A DNA stretch of 64,000 nt. Source: Deltaproteobacteria bacterium (GTDB lineage: Bacteria > Myxococcota > Myxococcia > Myxococcales > 40CM-4-68-19). Made by a program: the position numbers and the translations under genes. The stretch spans positions 25,215-89,214 of the forward strand of contig JANYKT010000114.1 of assembly GCA_025358085.1 (NCBI GenBank), in the 5' to 3' direction. Shown here piece after piece: positions 52,300 through 64,000 of the stretch. The stretch's first letter is position 1. Each line of letters opens with the position of its first letter. The notes under the pieces are model-generated. The model ran no database searches and was not told where the DNA came from. It saw nothing but the letters and a program-made list of their open reading frames with translations.

Positions 52300-52911
52300 A
52301 TGACTCTCTTGCTGGAAGGAAGACACGTCCGCCTCGAGCCGCTCGCCTTGTCACACCTCGACGCGCTCTGGGAAGCGGCGAGCGAGGGCGGCGACACCTT
52401 CCGCTGGCAGGCGATGCCGAAGACCCGGGAACAGCTGCGCGAGTACGTCGACCGGGCGCTTCTGGCGCGCGACCAGCAGGCGTTCGCGACCGTGGACCGG
52501 GCCGCAAACCGGGTTGTCGGCTCGACCCGCTTCCTCGACATCCAGCGCTGGACCTGGCCCATCGGACTGTCGAACCCGCGCGCGGGCGATGCCTCGGTGA
52601 TCGATGCGCTGGAGATCGGCTTCACCTGGCTCGCGCCGCGCGCGCAGCGCACCGCCATCAACACGGAAGCAAAGCTGCTGATGCTGACCCACGCCTTCGA
52701 GACGCTGCGCGCCCGGCGGGTGCAGCTCAAGACGGATGCGCGCAATGATGTATCGCGCAATGCCATCGCGCGGATCGGCGCGCAATTCGAGGGAGTGCTC
52801 CGCTCGCATTCGCCCGGTGCGGACGGCGGCGTGCGCGACACAGCGTTTTTCGCAATTCTCGCCGCCGAGTGGCCCCTGGCGAAGACGCAACTCGCAGCGA
52901 GGCTGCGCTGA
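52300..52911 (+). CDS. GNAT-family N-acetyltransferase (RimJ/RimL-like)
   Basis: A 203-residue acetyltransferase. EGRHVRLEPLALSHLDALWE is the usual opening of the RimJ/RimL-type subfamily. The central EIGFTWLAPRAQRTAINTEA (acetyl-CoA loop region) and MLTHAFETLRARRVQLKTDA, and RNAIARIGAQFEGVLR, follow in the expected order. The acceptor may be a protein N-terminus or a small amine. Its TGA overlaps the next start by one base (TGATG), so it is coupled to the DUF2461 gene. Confidence 0.88.
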   Translation: MTLLLEGRHVRLEPLALSHLDALWEAASEGGDTFRWQAMPKTREQLREYVDRALLARDQQAFATVDRAANRVVGSTRFLDIQRWTWPIGLSNPRAGDASVIDALEIGFTWLAPRAQRTAINTEAKLLMLTHAFETLRARRVQLKTDARNDVSRNAIARIGAQFEGVLRSHSPGADGGVRDTAFFAILAAEWPLAKTQLAARLR

Positions 52912-53585
52912 TGGCGTTCGCAGGTATTCCGCCCGGCGCGACGCGCCTGATGGTCGAGCTCTCGCACCGGCAGGACAAGCTCTGGTACGGCGAGCACAAG
53001 AGCGAAATCGACGCCGCCGCGCAGGCACCGCTGCGCGCGCTGGTCACCGATGCGGTGCCGGCGCTGCGCAAGCTCTACCCCCGGCTGGACCTGACCCCGA
53101 AGAACTTCCGGCTGCACCGCGACGTGCGCTTCTCGCACGACAAGTCGCCCTTCAAAGACCACGCGGCGGCCGTCGTCATGGTCGGCGCGAACAAGCAGCC
53201 CGGCAGCGCAGTGGCCGCGCTGTATCTGCAAGTGGGGCCGGACGAGGGCGGTGCCGCCGGACTCTGGTTGATGGAGGCGGAACAGCTGTCGCGCTTCCGG
53301 AAGGCGGTGCTGCACGAGCGCCACGGAGCGAAGCTTATGACGATGTTGCGGGCGGCGGAAGACAAGGGACATCGGGTGATCTCGGGAGCGCAGCTTTCGC
53401 GCGCGCCTCGCGGCGTCGATCCCGCGCACCCGCGCATCTCGCTGCTGAAGCGCAAGGGATTGGCGCTCGATTTCCCGGTCATCCCGGCTCGCTTGCGGCA
53501 CTCGAAAGCGTTGCTGGGTTGGTGCGTCGACCGCGCAGGCGAGGCCGCGCCCACCGTGCGCTGGCTGCTTGAACACTGCGGCTGA
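52911..53585 (+). CDS. DUF2461 family protein
   Basis: A 224-residue protein of the DUF2461/TIGR02453 family. The hallmark FRLHRDVRFSHDKSPFKDHA is present, with the preceding LWYGEHKSEIDAAAQ matching the family opening and a later YLQVGPDEGGAAGLWLME strand. The biochemical role of this family is unknown. The start ATG at 52911 overlaps the GNAT stop. It converges with an SDR gene; the 40 bases between contain a short AGGT-AA-ACCT stem followed by a T-run near 53618, a possible bidirectional terminator. Confidence 0.85.
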   Translation: MAFAGIPPGATRLMVELSHRQDKLWYGEHKSEIDAAAQAPLRALVTDAVPALRKLYPRLDLTPKNFRLHRDVRFSHDKSPFKDHAAAVVMVGANKQPGSAVAALYLQVGPDEGGAAGLWLMEAEQLSRFRKAVLHERHGAKLMTMLRAAEDKGHRVISGAQLSRAPRGVDPAHPRISLLKRKGLALDFPVIPARLRHSKALLGWCVDRAGEAAPTVRWLLEHCG

Positions 53586-53625
53586 GCGCCGGACGTCGGC
53601 TGCGGTGAGGTAAACCTGCGGTTTT

Positions 53626-54402
53626 TTAGCCGGGCTTGTTGAGATGCGCGGCGAGGCCAGCCACCAGCTTGCGCGGCGACAGGCGCACGCCGAACGCACC
53701 CAGCTTGTTCATCACGCCCTGCACCGCCACGGTCTTTCCCGCCTGCATGGCGCGCCAGCCGTGCAGAGCGACCGTCGCCGCGTCAGCCGGCTTCTGCTGC
53801 TGAAAGAGCCGGCTCCCGGCAACGCCCGCGGTCGCGGCGAAGCCAGTGGCGGTCGCGCCCGGACAGTGCGCGGTGACGGTCACGCCGCTGCCGCGCAGCT
53901 CGTGCGCGAGCGCCTCGCTGAAGGAGAGCACGAACGACTTGCTTGCGTAATACGTGGCCATGAACGGCCCGGGCTGGAAGGCCGCCGTCGAGGCAATGTT
54001 CATGATGCGGCCCTCCTTCCGGTCCCTCATGCCGCGGCCGAAGAGCCAGCAAAGCTCCAGCAGCGCGCGGCAATTCAGCTCCAGCATCCCGGTCGCGCTC
54101 GCGAGCGGCAGGTCGAGGAAAGCGCCGCTGTCGCCGAAGCCCGCGCAGTTGATCAGGATCGACGGCGGGCGTGCCTGCAGCGCATCGAAGAGCTCTTGCG
54201 GTGCACCGATGCGCGACAGATCGGAGGCGATGACGCGCGCCTCGATGCCGTGCGCCGAGGACAGCTCCTGCGCCAGCGCCGTCAGCTGCGGCAGGCGGCG
54301 CGCGACCAGCACCAGATCGAATTTCTCTCGCGCGGCGACGCGCGCGAACTCGACCCCGAGACCCGACGACGCTCCAGTGATCAACGCCACCTTCCGTGCC
54401 AT
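53626..54402 (-). CDS. SDR-family NAD(P)-dependent oxidoreductase
   Basis: A 258-residue short-chain dehydrogenase of the classical DltE-like type. TGASSGLGVEFARVAA binds the cofactor, VIASDLSRIG orders the adenine side, NCAGFGDSG replaces the usual NNAG, NIASTAAF carries the Ser and YYASKSFVLSFSEALA the Tyr and Lys. The ATG at 54402 (MARKVALIT) is the natural start. The gene stands alone. Substrate unknown. Confidence 0.9.
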   Translation of the reverse strand: MARKVALITGASSGLGVEFARVAAREKFDLVLVARRLPQLTALAQELSSAHGIEARVIASDLSRIGAPQELFDALQARPPSILINCAGFGDSGAFLDLPLASATGMLELNCRALLELCWLFGRGMRDRKEGRIMNIASTAAFQPGPFMATYYASKSFVLSFSEALAHELRGSGVTVTAHCPGATATGFAATAGVAGSRLFQQQKPADAATVALHGWRAMQAGKTVAVQGVMNKLGAFGVRLSPRKLVAGLAAHLNKPG

Positions 54403-54499
54403 GGCTCTCCTCCTGCGGTGGCTGCGATGCCCTGCTCTTATCAGGCAACACGCACGCTGGGGCCGGTCCCGGTTGTCTCGGTGCAACCGGGGCGGACAC

Positions 54500-54700
54500 T
54501 CAGTCGATGTCGGAGCCCGTCTGCGAGCCAGTCGCGGGCTCGTCGTGCGATCCGCGATCGTTCCCGGCCTGGTTCAAGTTCGGGTTGTCGATCAGCTTCT
54601 GTCGCTCGACCGAAGGTCGCTCGGCGGGATCCTCCTCGGGGAGAATCTTTTCGGCACGGGCGCCTTTCGGCTTCGCTGCTTTGTCGGTTTTGTTTTGCAT
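54500..54700 (-). CDS. Small hydrophilic hypothetical protein
   Basis: A 66-residue highly charged protein (MQNKTDKAAKPKGARAEKI, then an Asn/Asp/Gly-rich tail) with no hydrophobic core, probably disordered. It has the look of small stress-associated or regulatory peptides of high-GC bacteria. It lies between the SDR and crotonase genes on the same strand and could belong to their transcript. No family is recognised. Confidence 0.5.
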   Translation of the reverse strand: MQNKTDKAAKPKGARAEKILPEEDPAERPSVERQKLIDNPNLNQAGNDRGSHDEPATGSQTGSDID

Positions 54701-54735
54701 GCGTTAATCTCAGGGTCGCGCAAGCAAAGCGAAAG

Positions 54736-55476
54736 CTACGTGTTGCCAGGCGCCTGCTTCTTCCCCAGCCGGGCGACGGCCGCCCGAACGTGCTCCTGCG
54801 CTTCCGGAGCAAACCAGGACTCAGTCCACCCCTCATTCCCCGCCGCGCGAATGAGCGCCGCCACGGGCGCGCGCAGGGCGGCTTTGATGCGCGCCGCTCC
54901 CGGGCTCACCAGCTGGCCAGCCCGCACCATCGCCGCCGCGCGCGCGTCGGGCGCGATCTGGTCGATGAGCCCCAGCCCGAGCGCCTCTTCCGCGGAGTGC
55001 AGCCGGCCCTCGAGCGCGATAGGCACGAGCGACCTCGCCGGGACCTGCGCCCGCAGCGCCTCGAGGATCACCGGCGGCAGCCCCATCCCCAGCTGCGCCT
55101 CATTCAGCCCGATCTTGCCGCCCGCCATGATTCGCACATCGGCCTGCAGCGCCAGCGCGCACCCGCCCGCGATGGCGTGGCCGTTGACCGCCGCGACCAC
55201 CGGCATCGGCAGCTCGAAGATCCGCAGCAGCACTTCGCTGAAGCGATCAATGAAGATCCGGAACGCAGGTGGGGACAGCTCCACCAGCGCGGGCAGGTCA
55301 AGCCCCGCCGAGAAAATCGGCCCCTGCGCCGCGATCACCACTGCGCCCGCATCGCCCAGCTGGGCAAGCAGACCGTCGAGCGCGTCGAGAAAGGCGAGGC
55401 TGATCGCGTTCGCCTTGCCCCATTCCAGGACCACCACCGCCACGTTTCCCTGCCGTTCGATGCGCATGCAAGTCAC
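54736..55476 (-). CDS. Crotonase-family enoyl-CoA hydratase/isomerase
   Basis: A 246-residue crotonase-fold protein. IFSAGLDLPALVEL supplies the first oxyanion-hole region and NGHAIAGGCALALQADVRI the second. NEAQLGMGLPP replaces the hydratase ExxLG segment, and the second catalytic Glu of true hydratases is not evident. An isomerase or other crotonase reaction is therefore as likely as hydration. It begins inside the stop of the metallo-beta-lactamase-fold gene (ATGA). The likely start is the ATG at 55476 or the one at 55467. Confidence 0.85.
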   Translation of the reverse strand: MTCMRIERQGNVAVVVLEWGKANAISLAFLDALDGLLAQLGDAGAVVIAAQGPIFSAGLDLPALVELSPPAFRIFIDRFSEVLLRIFELPMPVVAAVNGHAIAGGCALALQADVRIMAGGKIGLNEAQLGMGLPPVILEALRAQVPARSLVPIALEGRLHSAEEALGLGLIDQIAPDARAAAMVRAGQLVSPGAARIKAALRAPVAALIRAAGNEGWTESWFAPEAQEHVRAAVARLGKKQAPGNT

Positions 55477-56519
55477 TCCATTTTTGGAACGTCGCGGCCC
55501 TCGCCGAACCCGAGCACCCAGAACCTTGCCGGGCGCCCGGACTCCGCGGCCAACGCGCGGGAAAGCTCCCGGGGCGGCTCGTCCTGGCCGTCATCGGCCA
55601 AGTCGAAAGTGCCAAAGTGTATGGCCACGCTCGTCTGCGCGTGCAGGTCGTGGTGCGCCTGCACCGCCTGCGCCGGCGAGAGATGGACAGCTCCCATGAA
55701 CCATTCTGGCCTGTACGCGCCGATGGGCAGGATGGCCAGACGGAGCGGGCCGTACTTCTGGCCGATGGCGCGGAAGTGCGGTCCGTAGCCGGTGTCGCCG
55801 GCGAAGAAGACCGCGCCCGCGGGCCCCCGCAGCACGTAGCCGGCGAAGAGCGTGCAGTTGCGATCGCAAAGCCCGCGGTTGGAGAAGTGCTGCGCCGGTA
55901 CAGCCGAAAGCGTGACCACGCCCAGCTTCAGCTCTTGCCACCAGTCGAGCTCGCGCACGTTGCGGATGTGCTGCTGGGCGAGAAGCGGGGCAACGCCGAG
56001 CCCGACATAGAAGTGCGCACGGGGGAAAGCGCGGGAGAGGCGCAGGAGCGTTGGCAGGTCCAGGTGGTCGTAGTGGCTGTGGCTCACCAGCACCACGTCG
56101 ATGGGCGGCAGGTCTTCGAAGCGCAGGCCCGGCGGACGCACGCGGCGCGGGCCGGCCCAGGAGATGGGACTGGCGCGGTCGGACCAGATCGGATCGGTCA
56201 GGACGTTAAGGCCGTCCACCTGGATGAGAGTCGTCGCGTGGTTCACGAAGGTGACGCGCAGGCCGCCCAGGCCCACGCGTTCGGGCGGGCGCGGTCCCGG
56301 CGGCAGGTCTTCAAAGTCCCTCCACGGCCCGTGCTGCCGGGTGCGCAGCCACTTGAACAGGCCGCCCACCCCCTGCTGCTGGACGCCCGCGACGAAGAAG
56401 TTTTCGCCGTCGAAGTGGTCGCTCTCAGGCCCTTGATAGCGCGGGCCGCTCCAGACGCAGCAGCCGGCTCCGCAGGCGGAGGCGACCAGGGCCGCCGCGG
56501 ACAACGAGAGAGCGCGCAC
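55473..56519 (-). CDS. MBL-fold metallohydrolase lipoprotein (NAPE-PLD-like)
   Basis: A 348-residue protein. A signal with Cys residues near 16-21 (ALVASACGAGCC) suggests a lipoprotein. The metallo-beta-lactamase fold has VTFVNHATTLIQVDG, the metal-binding SHSHYDHLD, FFAGDTGYGPHF and SVAIHFGTFDLADD. The order matches NAPE-PLD/UlaG-type phosphodiesterases that act on phospholipid-like substrates. It is upstream of the crotonase gene and overlaps it by four bases. Function on envelope lipids is an inference from family and location. Confidence 0.88.
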   Translation of the reverse strand: MRALSLSAAALVASACGAGCCVWSGPRYQGPESDHFDGENFFVAGVQQQGVGGLFKWLRTRQHGPWRDFEDLPPGPRPPERVGLGGLRVTFVNHATTLIQVDGLNVLTDPIWSDRASPISWAGPRRVRPPGLRFEDLPPIDVVLVSHSHYDHLDLPTLLRLSRAFPRAHFYVGLGVAPLLAQQHIRNVRELDWWQELKLGVVTLSAVPAQHFSNRGLCDRNCTLFAGYVLRGPAGAVFFAGDTGYGPHFRAIGQKYGPLRLAILPIGAYRPEWFMGAVHLSPAQAVQAHHDLHAQTSVAIHFGTFDLADDGQDEPPRELSRALAAESGRPARFWVLGFGEGRDVPKME

Positions 56520-56531
56520 GGGCGCAAGGTA

Positions 56532-59649
<3,118 letters not shown>

Positions 59650-59653
<4 letters not shown>

Positions 59654-60768
59654 AGGGTTGCTCGCTCCGGCGCCGCCTGGACTTCGGGGGCAAGACGCAA
59701 GCGGAAGAGCGCGCCGCCGCCGGGCCGATCGTGCACAGAGATGTCGCCGCCGTGCGCGCCGGCCACCAGCTTGACCAGATAGAGCCCGAGCCCGATGCCT
59801 CGACGGGCCGCGCCGCGCTGGGCCTCGAGTGAGCCGAACTTCTCGAACATGCTGCGCTTGAGCTCCTCCGGGATGCCCGTGCCGCGGTCGCCGACCTCGA
59901 CCTCGATCCAGCCCAGGTTGTTGCGGGCCACCACCGAGATGTCGGTGCCCGCCGGTGTGTATTTCAGGGCGTTGGACAACAGGTTTTCGATCGCGCGACG
60001 CAGCAGCTTGTCGTCGACGGACGCGGTGGACTCGCCTTCGAAGGAGCAGGCCACCTGCACGCGGCGCCGGCGCGCGGTCCCCGTCAGGGTGGCGAGGGCG
60101 CTCTCTACCAGCTGCGAGAGGTCCACCTTGATGCGGCGGGCGACGATGGCGTTTTCCTCGAGCAGCCGGACCTGGAGCGTCTCGTCGAGCACCTCGCGCA
60201 GCCCGTTCGCACCCTTGAGCGCGCGGGCCAGGTCCTCGGCCTGTTCCTTTCCTGAGGGCGTGTCCGAAGCCAGCTCGATCGACGAGATCATCCCGGCCAG
60301 CGGATTGCGCAGGTCATGCACCAGCAGCGAGACCAGGTCGTCCTTCATCGACTGCAGCCGCCTCAGCTCCTGCACCTGGTCGCGGATCAGCTTCTCCTGA
60401 TCGCGCAACCGCAAGAAGCTGCGCACGCGCAGCAGGAGCTCCCGGCGATCGAGCGGCTTGGGCAGGAAGTCGTCGGCGCCGGCTTCGAGGCCGGTGTTGC
60501 GATCGTCCTGCTCGCCGAGCGCGGTGACCAGGATGACGGGCAGGAACACGTCGCGCGGCATGGCCTTGATCAGCCGGCAGGTCTCGAAGCCATCCTGCTC
60601 CGGCATCATCACGTCGAGCAGCACCAGATCGCAGTGTTCGCGCTCGAGGACTGAAAGCGCGGCGCGGCCGGTATCGGCCTCCAGAACCGTGTACGTCGAG
60701 GCGAGGTAAGCGCGCAGCAGCGAGCGGTTGCGAGCCTCGTCGTCCACCACCAGGATGGCGCTCTTCAT
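59650..60768 (-). CDS. REC-histidine kinase (soluble)
   Basis: A 372-residue protein with an N-terminal receiver (ILVVDDEARN; LVLLDVMMPEQDGFE; FLPKPLDRRE) joined by a short coiled coil to a kinase core. The DHp is SLLVHDLRNPLAGMISSIE, and the ATPase domain has NLLSNALKYTPAG, GDRGTGIPEE and GIGLGLYLVKLVAGAHGG. It lacks membrane helices. The start is the ATG at 60768 (MKSAILVVDDE); the upstream open frame overlaps the preceding gene. ATGA overlaps tie it to the REC gene upstream and the hybrid kinase downstream, so it can receive phosphate and pass it on. Confidence 0.92.
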
Positions 60769-61262
60769 TGGGACTGCACCGTGCTGAGCACGTTCTTCAT
60801 CACCTCGGGCACGCGGCGCTGCAACTCGGCCAGGAGCGCCTGCTGCTGGCGGGCAAGCGCGCGGAGGCGGCGGTTCTCCTGCTCCATCTCGATGCTCTCC
60901 CAGGCAAAATGCAGCACCGTCAGCAGCTCCGACGAGCGGCACGGTTTGTTGAGGTAGCGGTAGACATGAGCCGAGTTGATCGCGCTGATCGACGTCTCAA
61001 AGTCGGCGCGGCCGGTGAGGAGGATCCGGACCACGCCGGGGTTCCGGGTGCTGATGGCGGAGAGCAGCTCGACGCCGTTCATTCCCGGCATGTCGTGGTC
61101 GGAAATGACGATGTGAGCCGGCCAGTCTTTGAGCACCGCCAGCGCCTCGTCGCCGCTTTCGACAGCGGTGCAGCAGTAGCCGGCTCGCTCGACCACCCGC
61201 TTGAGGCTGGTCCGGGCGTCTTCCTCGTCGTCGACAATCAGGACTCGCTGCTCTTGTTGCAT
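60765..61262 (-). CDS. Stand-alone response regulator with coiled-coil tail
   Basis: A 165-residue protein. The receiver (about 5-120) has VLIVDDEEDARTS, the Asp in VISDHDMPGMNGVE, LLTGRADFETS and LNKPCRSSEL, as in receivers of RpfG-type regulators. The remaining 45 residues are a charged, Gln-rich coiled coil with no output domain, so it acts by protein contact or as a phosphate carrier. It is the first gene of the 56.5-61.3 kb block; a 142-base gap (61263-61404) separates it from the NtrC-type gene. That gap probably holds a promoter, but no consensus is clear. Confidence 0.9.
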   Translation of the reverse strand: MQQEQRVLIVDDEEDARTSLKRVVERAGYCCTAVESGDEALAVLKDWPAHIVISDHDMPGMNGVELLSAISTRNPGVVRILLTGRADFETSISAINSAHVYRYLNKPCRSSELLTVLHFAWESIEMEQENRRLRALARQQQALLAELQRRVPEVMKNVLSTVQSQ

Positions 61263-61404
61263 GTGCCCCCGTGGGTTTTTCTGTCTGGTCCCTTACAATG
61301 CAGATGCGGGGCCAAATCTTCCCGGCAGGGGCCCGAGGAGAGCAGGCACCGGGGTCTTTGTGGGCAGTCCGCTTTCCGGACGGCGCGTCCAGACTTCGGA
61401 CACC

Positions 61405-62723
<1,319 letters not shown>

Positions 62724-62727
<4 letters not shown>

Positions 62728-63395
62728 GGCGCGGCCTCGAGCGCAAGCCGCACCTTGCGCAGCAGGACCTGCGGCGTGAACGGCTTTTGCAGGAAACGGT
62801 CGGCGTAGGCCGGACGCGCCGAGCCCGACATGAAGAGGATGCGCGCCTCGGCGTGGCGCTCGCAGACCCGCCGCGCAATCTCAGCACCGGTCGTGTCGGG
62901 CAGGTTGAAGTCGGTCAGCACGAGGTCGATGATCGGCTCGTCCCGCGCGTGGGCCTCGGCCTCGGCGCCATCGGCCGCGTCGAGGACACGGAAACCCCGG
63001 CGGCTGAGCACGCTCTGGATCGCGGCGCGCACCGACTCGTCGTCCTCGATGACCAGCACGGTCCCGCCCTGCGCCGGCACCGTCGGCGGCGAGGGAAGAG
63101 GAGGCAGAGTCGCCGTGAATGGGGCGGTCCCGGGAACCAGCTCGCGCGCCAGCAGCGAGGCGCGCTCGGCCGCGGCGCACAGCTCCACCAGCTCGACGCG
63201 ATGCGGGTGGTCCGGCAACATCTGGTCGAGCACCAGCTGTGCGTTCAGCACGACGATAGCAATGGCGTTGTTGAAGTCGTGCGCCACCGAGCGCGCCGCT
63301 TCCCTGGGGCTGACCGGGTCCATGGACCCAGCAAAGCGCAGTTTGAGGAGATCCGCCAATCGCGCGCGGGCATCGGTCAGGTGCCGGCCCCTCAT
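62724..63395 (-). CDS. DHp-receiver protein lacking a kinase ATPase domain
   Basis: A 223-residue protein. Residues about 30-90 match the His-containing dimerisation domain of hybrid histidine kinases: RSVAHDFNNAIAIVVLNAQL, with His39, then AAAERASLLARELV. A Pro-rich linker replaces the ATP-binding domain. A complete receiver follows (VLVIEDDESVRA; LVLTDFNLPDTTG; LQKPFTPQV). With no N, G1 or G2 box it cannot autophosphorylate. It could act as a phosphotransfer module or a dimerisation scaffold for partners. It is upstream of the NtrC-type gene and overlaps it by four bases. A start at the internal ATG 63323 is possible. Confidence 0.85.
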
Positions 63396-63475
63396 CCGTC
63401 AAAGGTCCGGTGACGGCGGCCCGCCTGCACTGCTACTTGGCTGCCCACGCTCGGCCGAACGGAGACTAAAACGCA

Positions 63476-63943
63476 ATGAGAAGAATCATCCTCGGAACGC
63501 TCGCCGCCCTGCTCTTCGCGACCCTGGCCGGCTGCGCCCCGACCTTGCGCTTCAACCAGACGTGGCTCGCCTCGGAAGAGTTGAAGCTCGCCAGCAACGG
63601 GTACGTCAGCCTCAAGTCCACCGGCGAAATCATCGACCTTGCGCCCATCAAGGCGCGGGAGCCCGGCACCTTCGAGCGCGTCATGGTGCTGAAGGTCCAT
63701 GGCAGCTACCTCATCGTCGGCGACGCGTTCCAGCACGCCTGGCGGCTCTGGGCTGGCGGCAAGGACGAGGCACACTACGAAGTCGTCGAGGGGATCAAGC
63801 CCGGCGCCCAGGGGTTCACCTCGCCCACCCTGGAAGTGAGCGGGAATTGCGGGCTCGTGCGCTGGCAGCGCGGAAGCGTTCCCGCACAGGCATTCGTGAC
63901 CTTCAAGGGAGACGTCGATGAAAAGAAGTGTGGCGATGAATAG
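63476..63943 (+). CDS. Putative lipoprotein, unknown function
   Basis: A 155-residue protein with a clear lipoprotein signal (MRRIILGTLAALLFATLAGC; lipobox LAGC at residues 17-20). The mature part, about 135 residues, is strand-rich with two Cys near the C-terminus (GNCGLV and KKCGDE) that could form a disulphide. No family is recognised. GGAGAC lies about 10 bases before the ATG. It is divergent from the signalling cluster and overlaps the next gene by 26 bases. Confidence 0.75.
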   Translation: MRRIILGTLAALLFATLAGCAPTLRFNQTWLASEELKLASNGYVSLKSTGEIIDLAPIKAREPGTFERVMVLKVHGSYLIVGDAFQHAWRLWAGGKDEAHYEVVEGIKPGAQGFTSPTLEVSGNCGLVRWQRGSVPAQAFVTFKGDVDEKKCGDE

Positions 63944-64000
63944 CGCGCTCAGGCTGGTTTCCCTCTCCATCATCGCAACCGTGGGCGCGGCCCGTGCCAC
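63918..64000 (+). CDS. Exported protein, N-terminal fragment (continues beyond window)
   Basis: An ATG at 63918 with AAGGGAG about 6 bases upstream opens a typical Sec signal: positively charged MKRSVAMNSALR, then a hydrophobic run LVSLSIIATVGAARA ending at a likely signal-peptidase site. It starts in a different frame inside the end of the lipoprotein gene, so the two are co-translated. The rest lies outside the window. Confidence 0.6.
   Translation, partial: MKRSVAMNSALRLVSLSIIATVGAARA

Noticed and set aside
53586..53625. Bidirectional intrinsic terminator between DUF2461 and SDR genes
   Set aside because: Only a four-base AGGT/ACCT stem precedes the T-run; too weak for its own entry, mentioned with the DUF2461 gene.

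Overview
The window is high-GC, densely packed Gram-negative bacterial chromosome. Its gene content suggests a deltaproteobacterial or Myxococcota-like organism: a transmembrane Ser/Thr kinase, many lipoproteins, large two-component hybrids, MeaB with an acyl-CoA carboxylase, many acyl-CoA dehydrogenases and a DUF5916 outer-membrane protein. This is an inference from content and style; no rRNA or other marker is present. I found no tRNA, rRNA, CRISPR array, intact insertion sequence or prophage.

Layout. (1) 1-4.8 kb, minus strand: era (partial), a lipoprotein cyclophilin, an RNase III-GrpB fusion, meaB and an acyl-CoA dehydrogenase. (2) 4.8-12.4 kb: Ser/Thr kinase, GT87-type glycosyltransferase, small lipoprotein, acyl-CoA carboxylase beta chain, PfkB kinase with MTA phosphorylase, and a GST. 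(3) 12.5-15.8 kb: a molybdate operon whose first gene is an XRE-plus-binding-domain regulator, followed by modA, modB and modC. (4) 15.75-18.4 kb: a 2.4-kb segment between two diverged direct copies of the mod promoter, holding a frameshifted TMTC-like glycosyltransferase/TPR gene. (5) 18.4-27.8 kb: mgtA, a beta-barrel-type protein, an internally deleted CaiB CoA-transferase and livHMGF with a convergent binding-protein gene. (6) 27.8-39.3 kb: an acyl-CoA catabolism island. It has an ACAD10/11-like kinase and dehydrogenase pair, a four-gene operon resembling pim (dicarboxylate) beta-oxidation, and a divergent glutaryl-CoA dehydrogenase. (7) 39.3-41.2 kb: gene-poor, decayed DNA. (8) 41.2-50.9 kb: DUF5916 protein, UbiB-family kinase, redoxin, REC-PAS-histidine kinase, a membrane protein, lexA and a PIN/antitoxin pair. 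(9) 51-56.5 kb: BamA-like barrel, GNAT, DUF2461, SDR, crotonase and metallo-beta-lactamase-fold genes. (10) 56.5-63.4 kb: a six-gene signalling cluster ending in a REC-EAL protein. (11) 63.5-64 kb: a lipoprotein gene and the start of an exported protein.

How the genes work together. Operons are tightly coupled, with many ATGA or TGATG overlaps. The metabolic theme is acyl-CoA oxidation feeding acetyl-CoA, glutaryl/crotonyl-CoA and propionyl/methylmalonyl-CoA. The signalling theme is a multistep phosphorelay that could act on sigma-54 transcription and cyclic-di-GMP turnover.

Caution. At least five genes carry frameshifts: the TMTC-like gene (two), the ACAD11-like dehydrogenase, the PIN toxin tail, the NADP-oxidoreductase remnant and the CaiB remnant. 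The CaiB and oxidoreductase cases also lack most of the gene and look like true decay. The single-base cases could be assembly indels.
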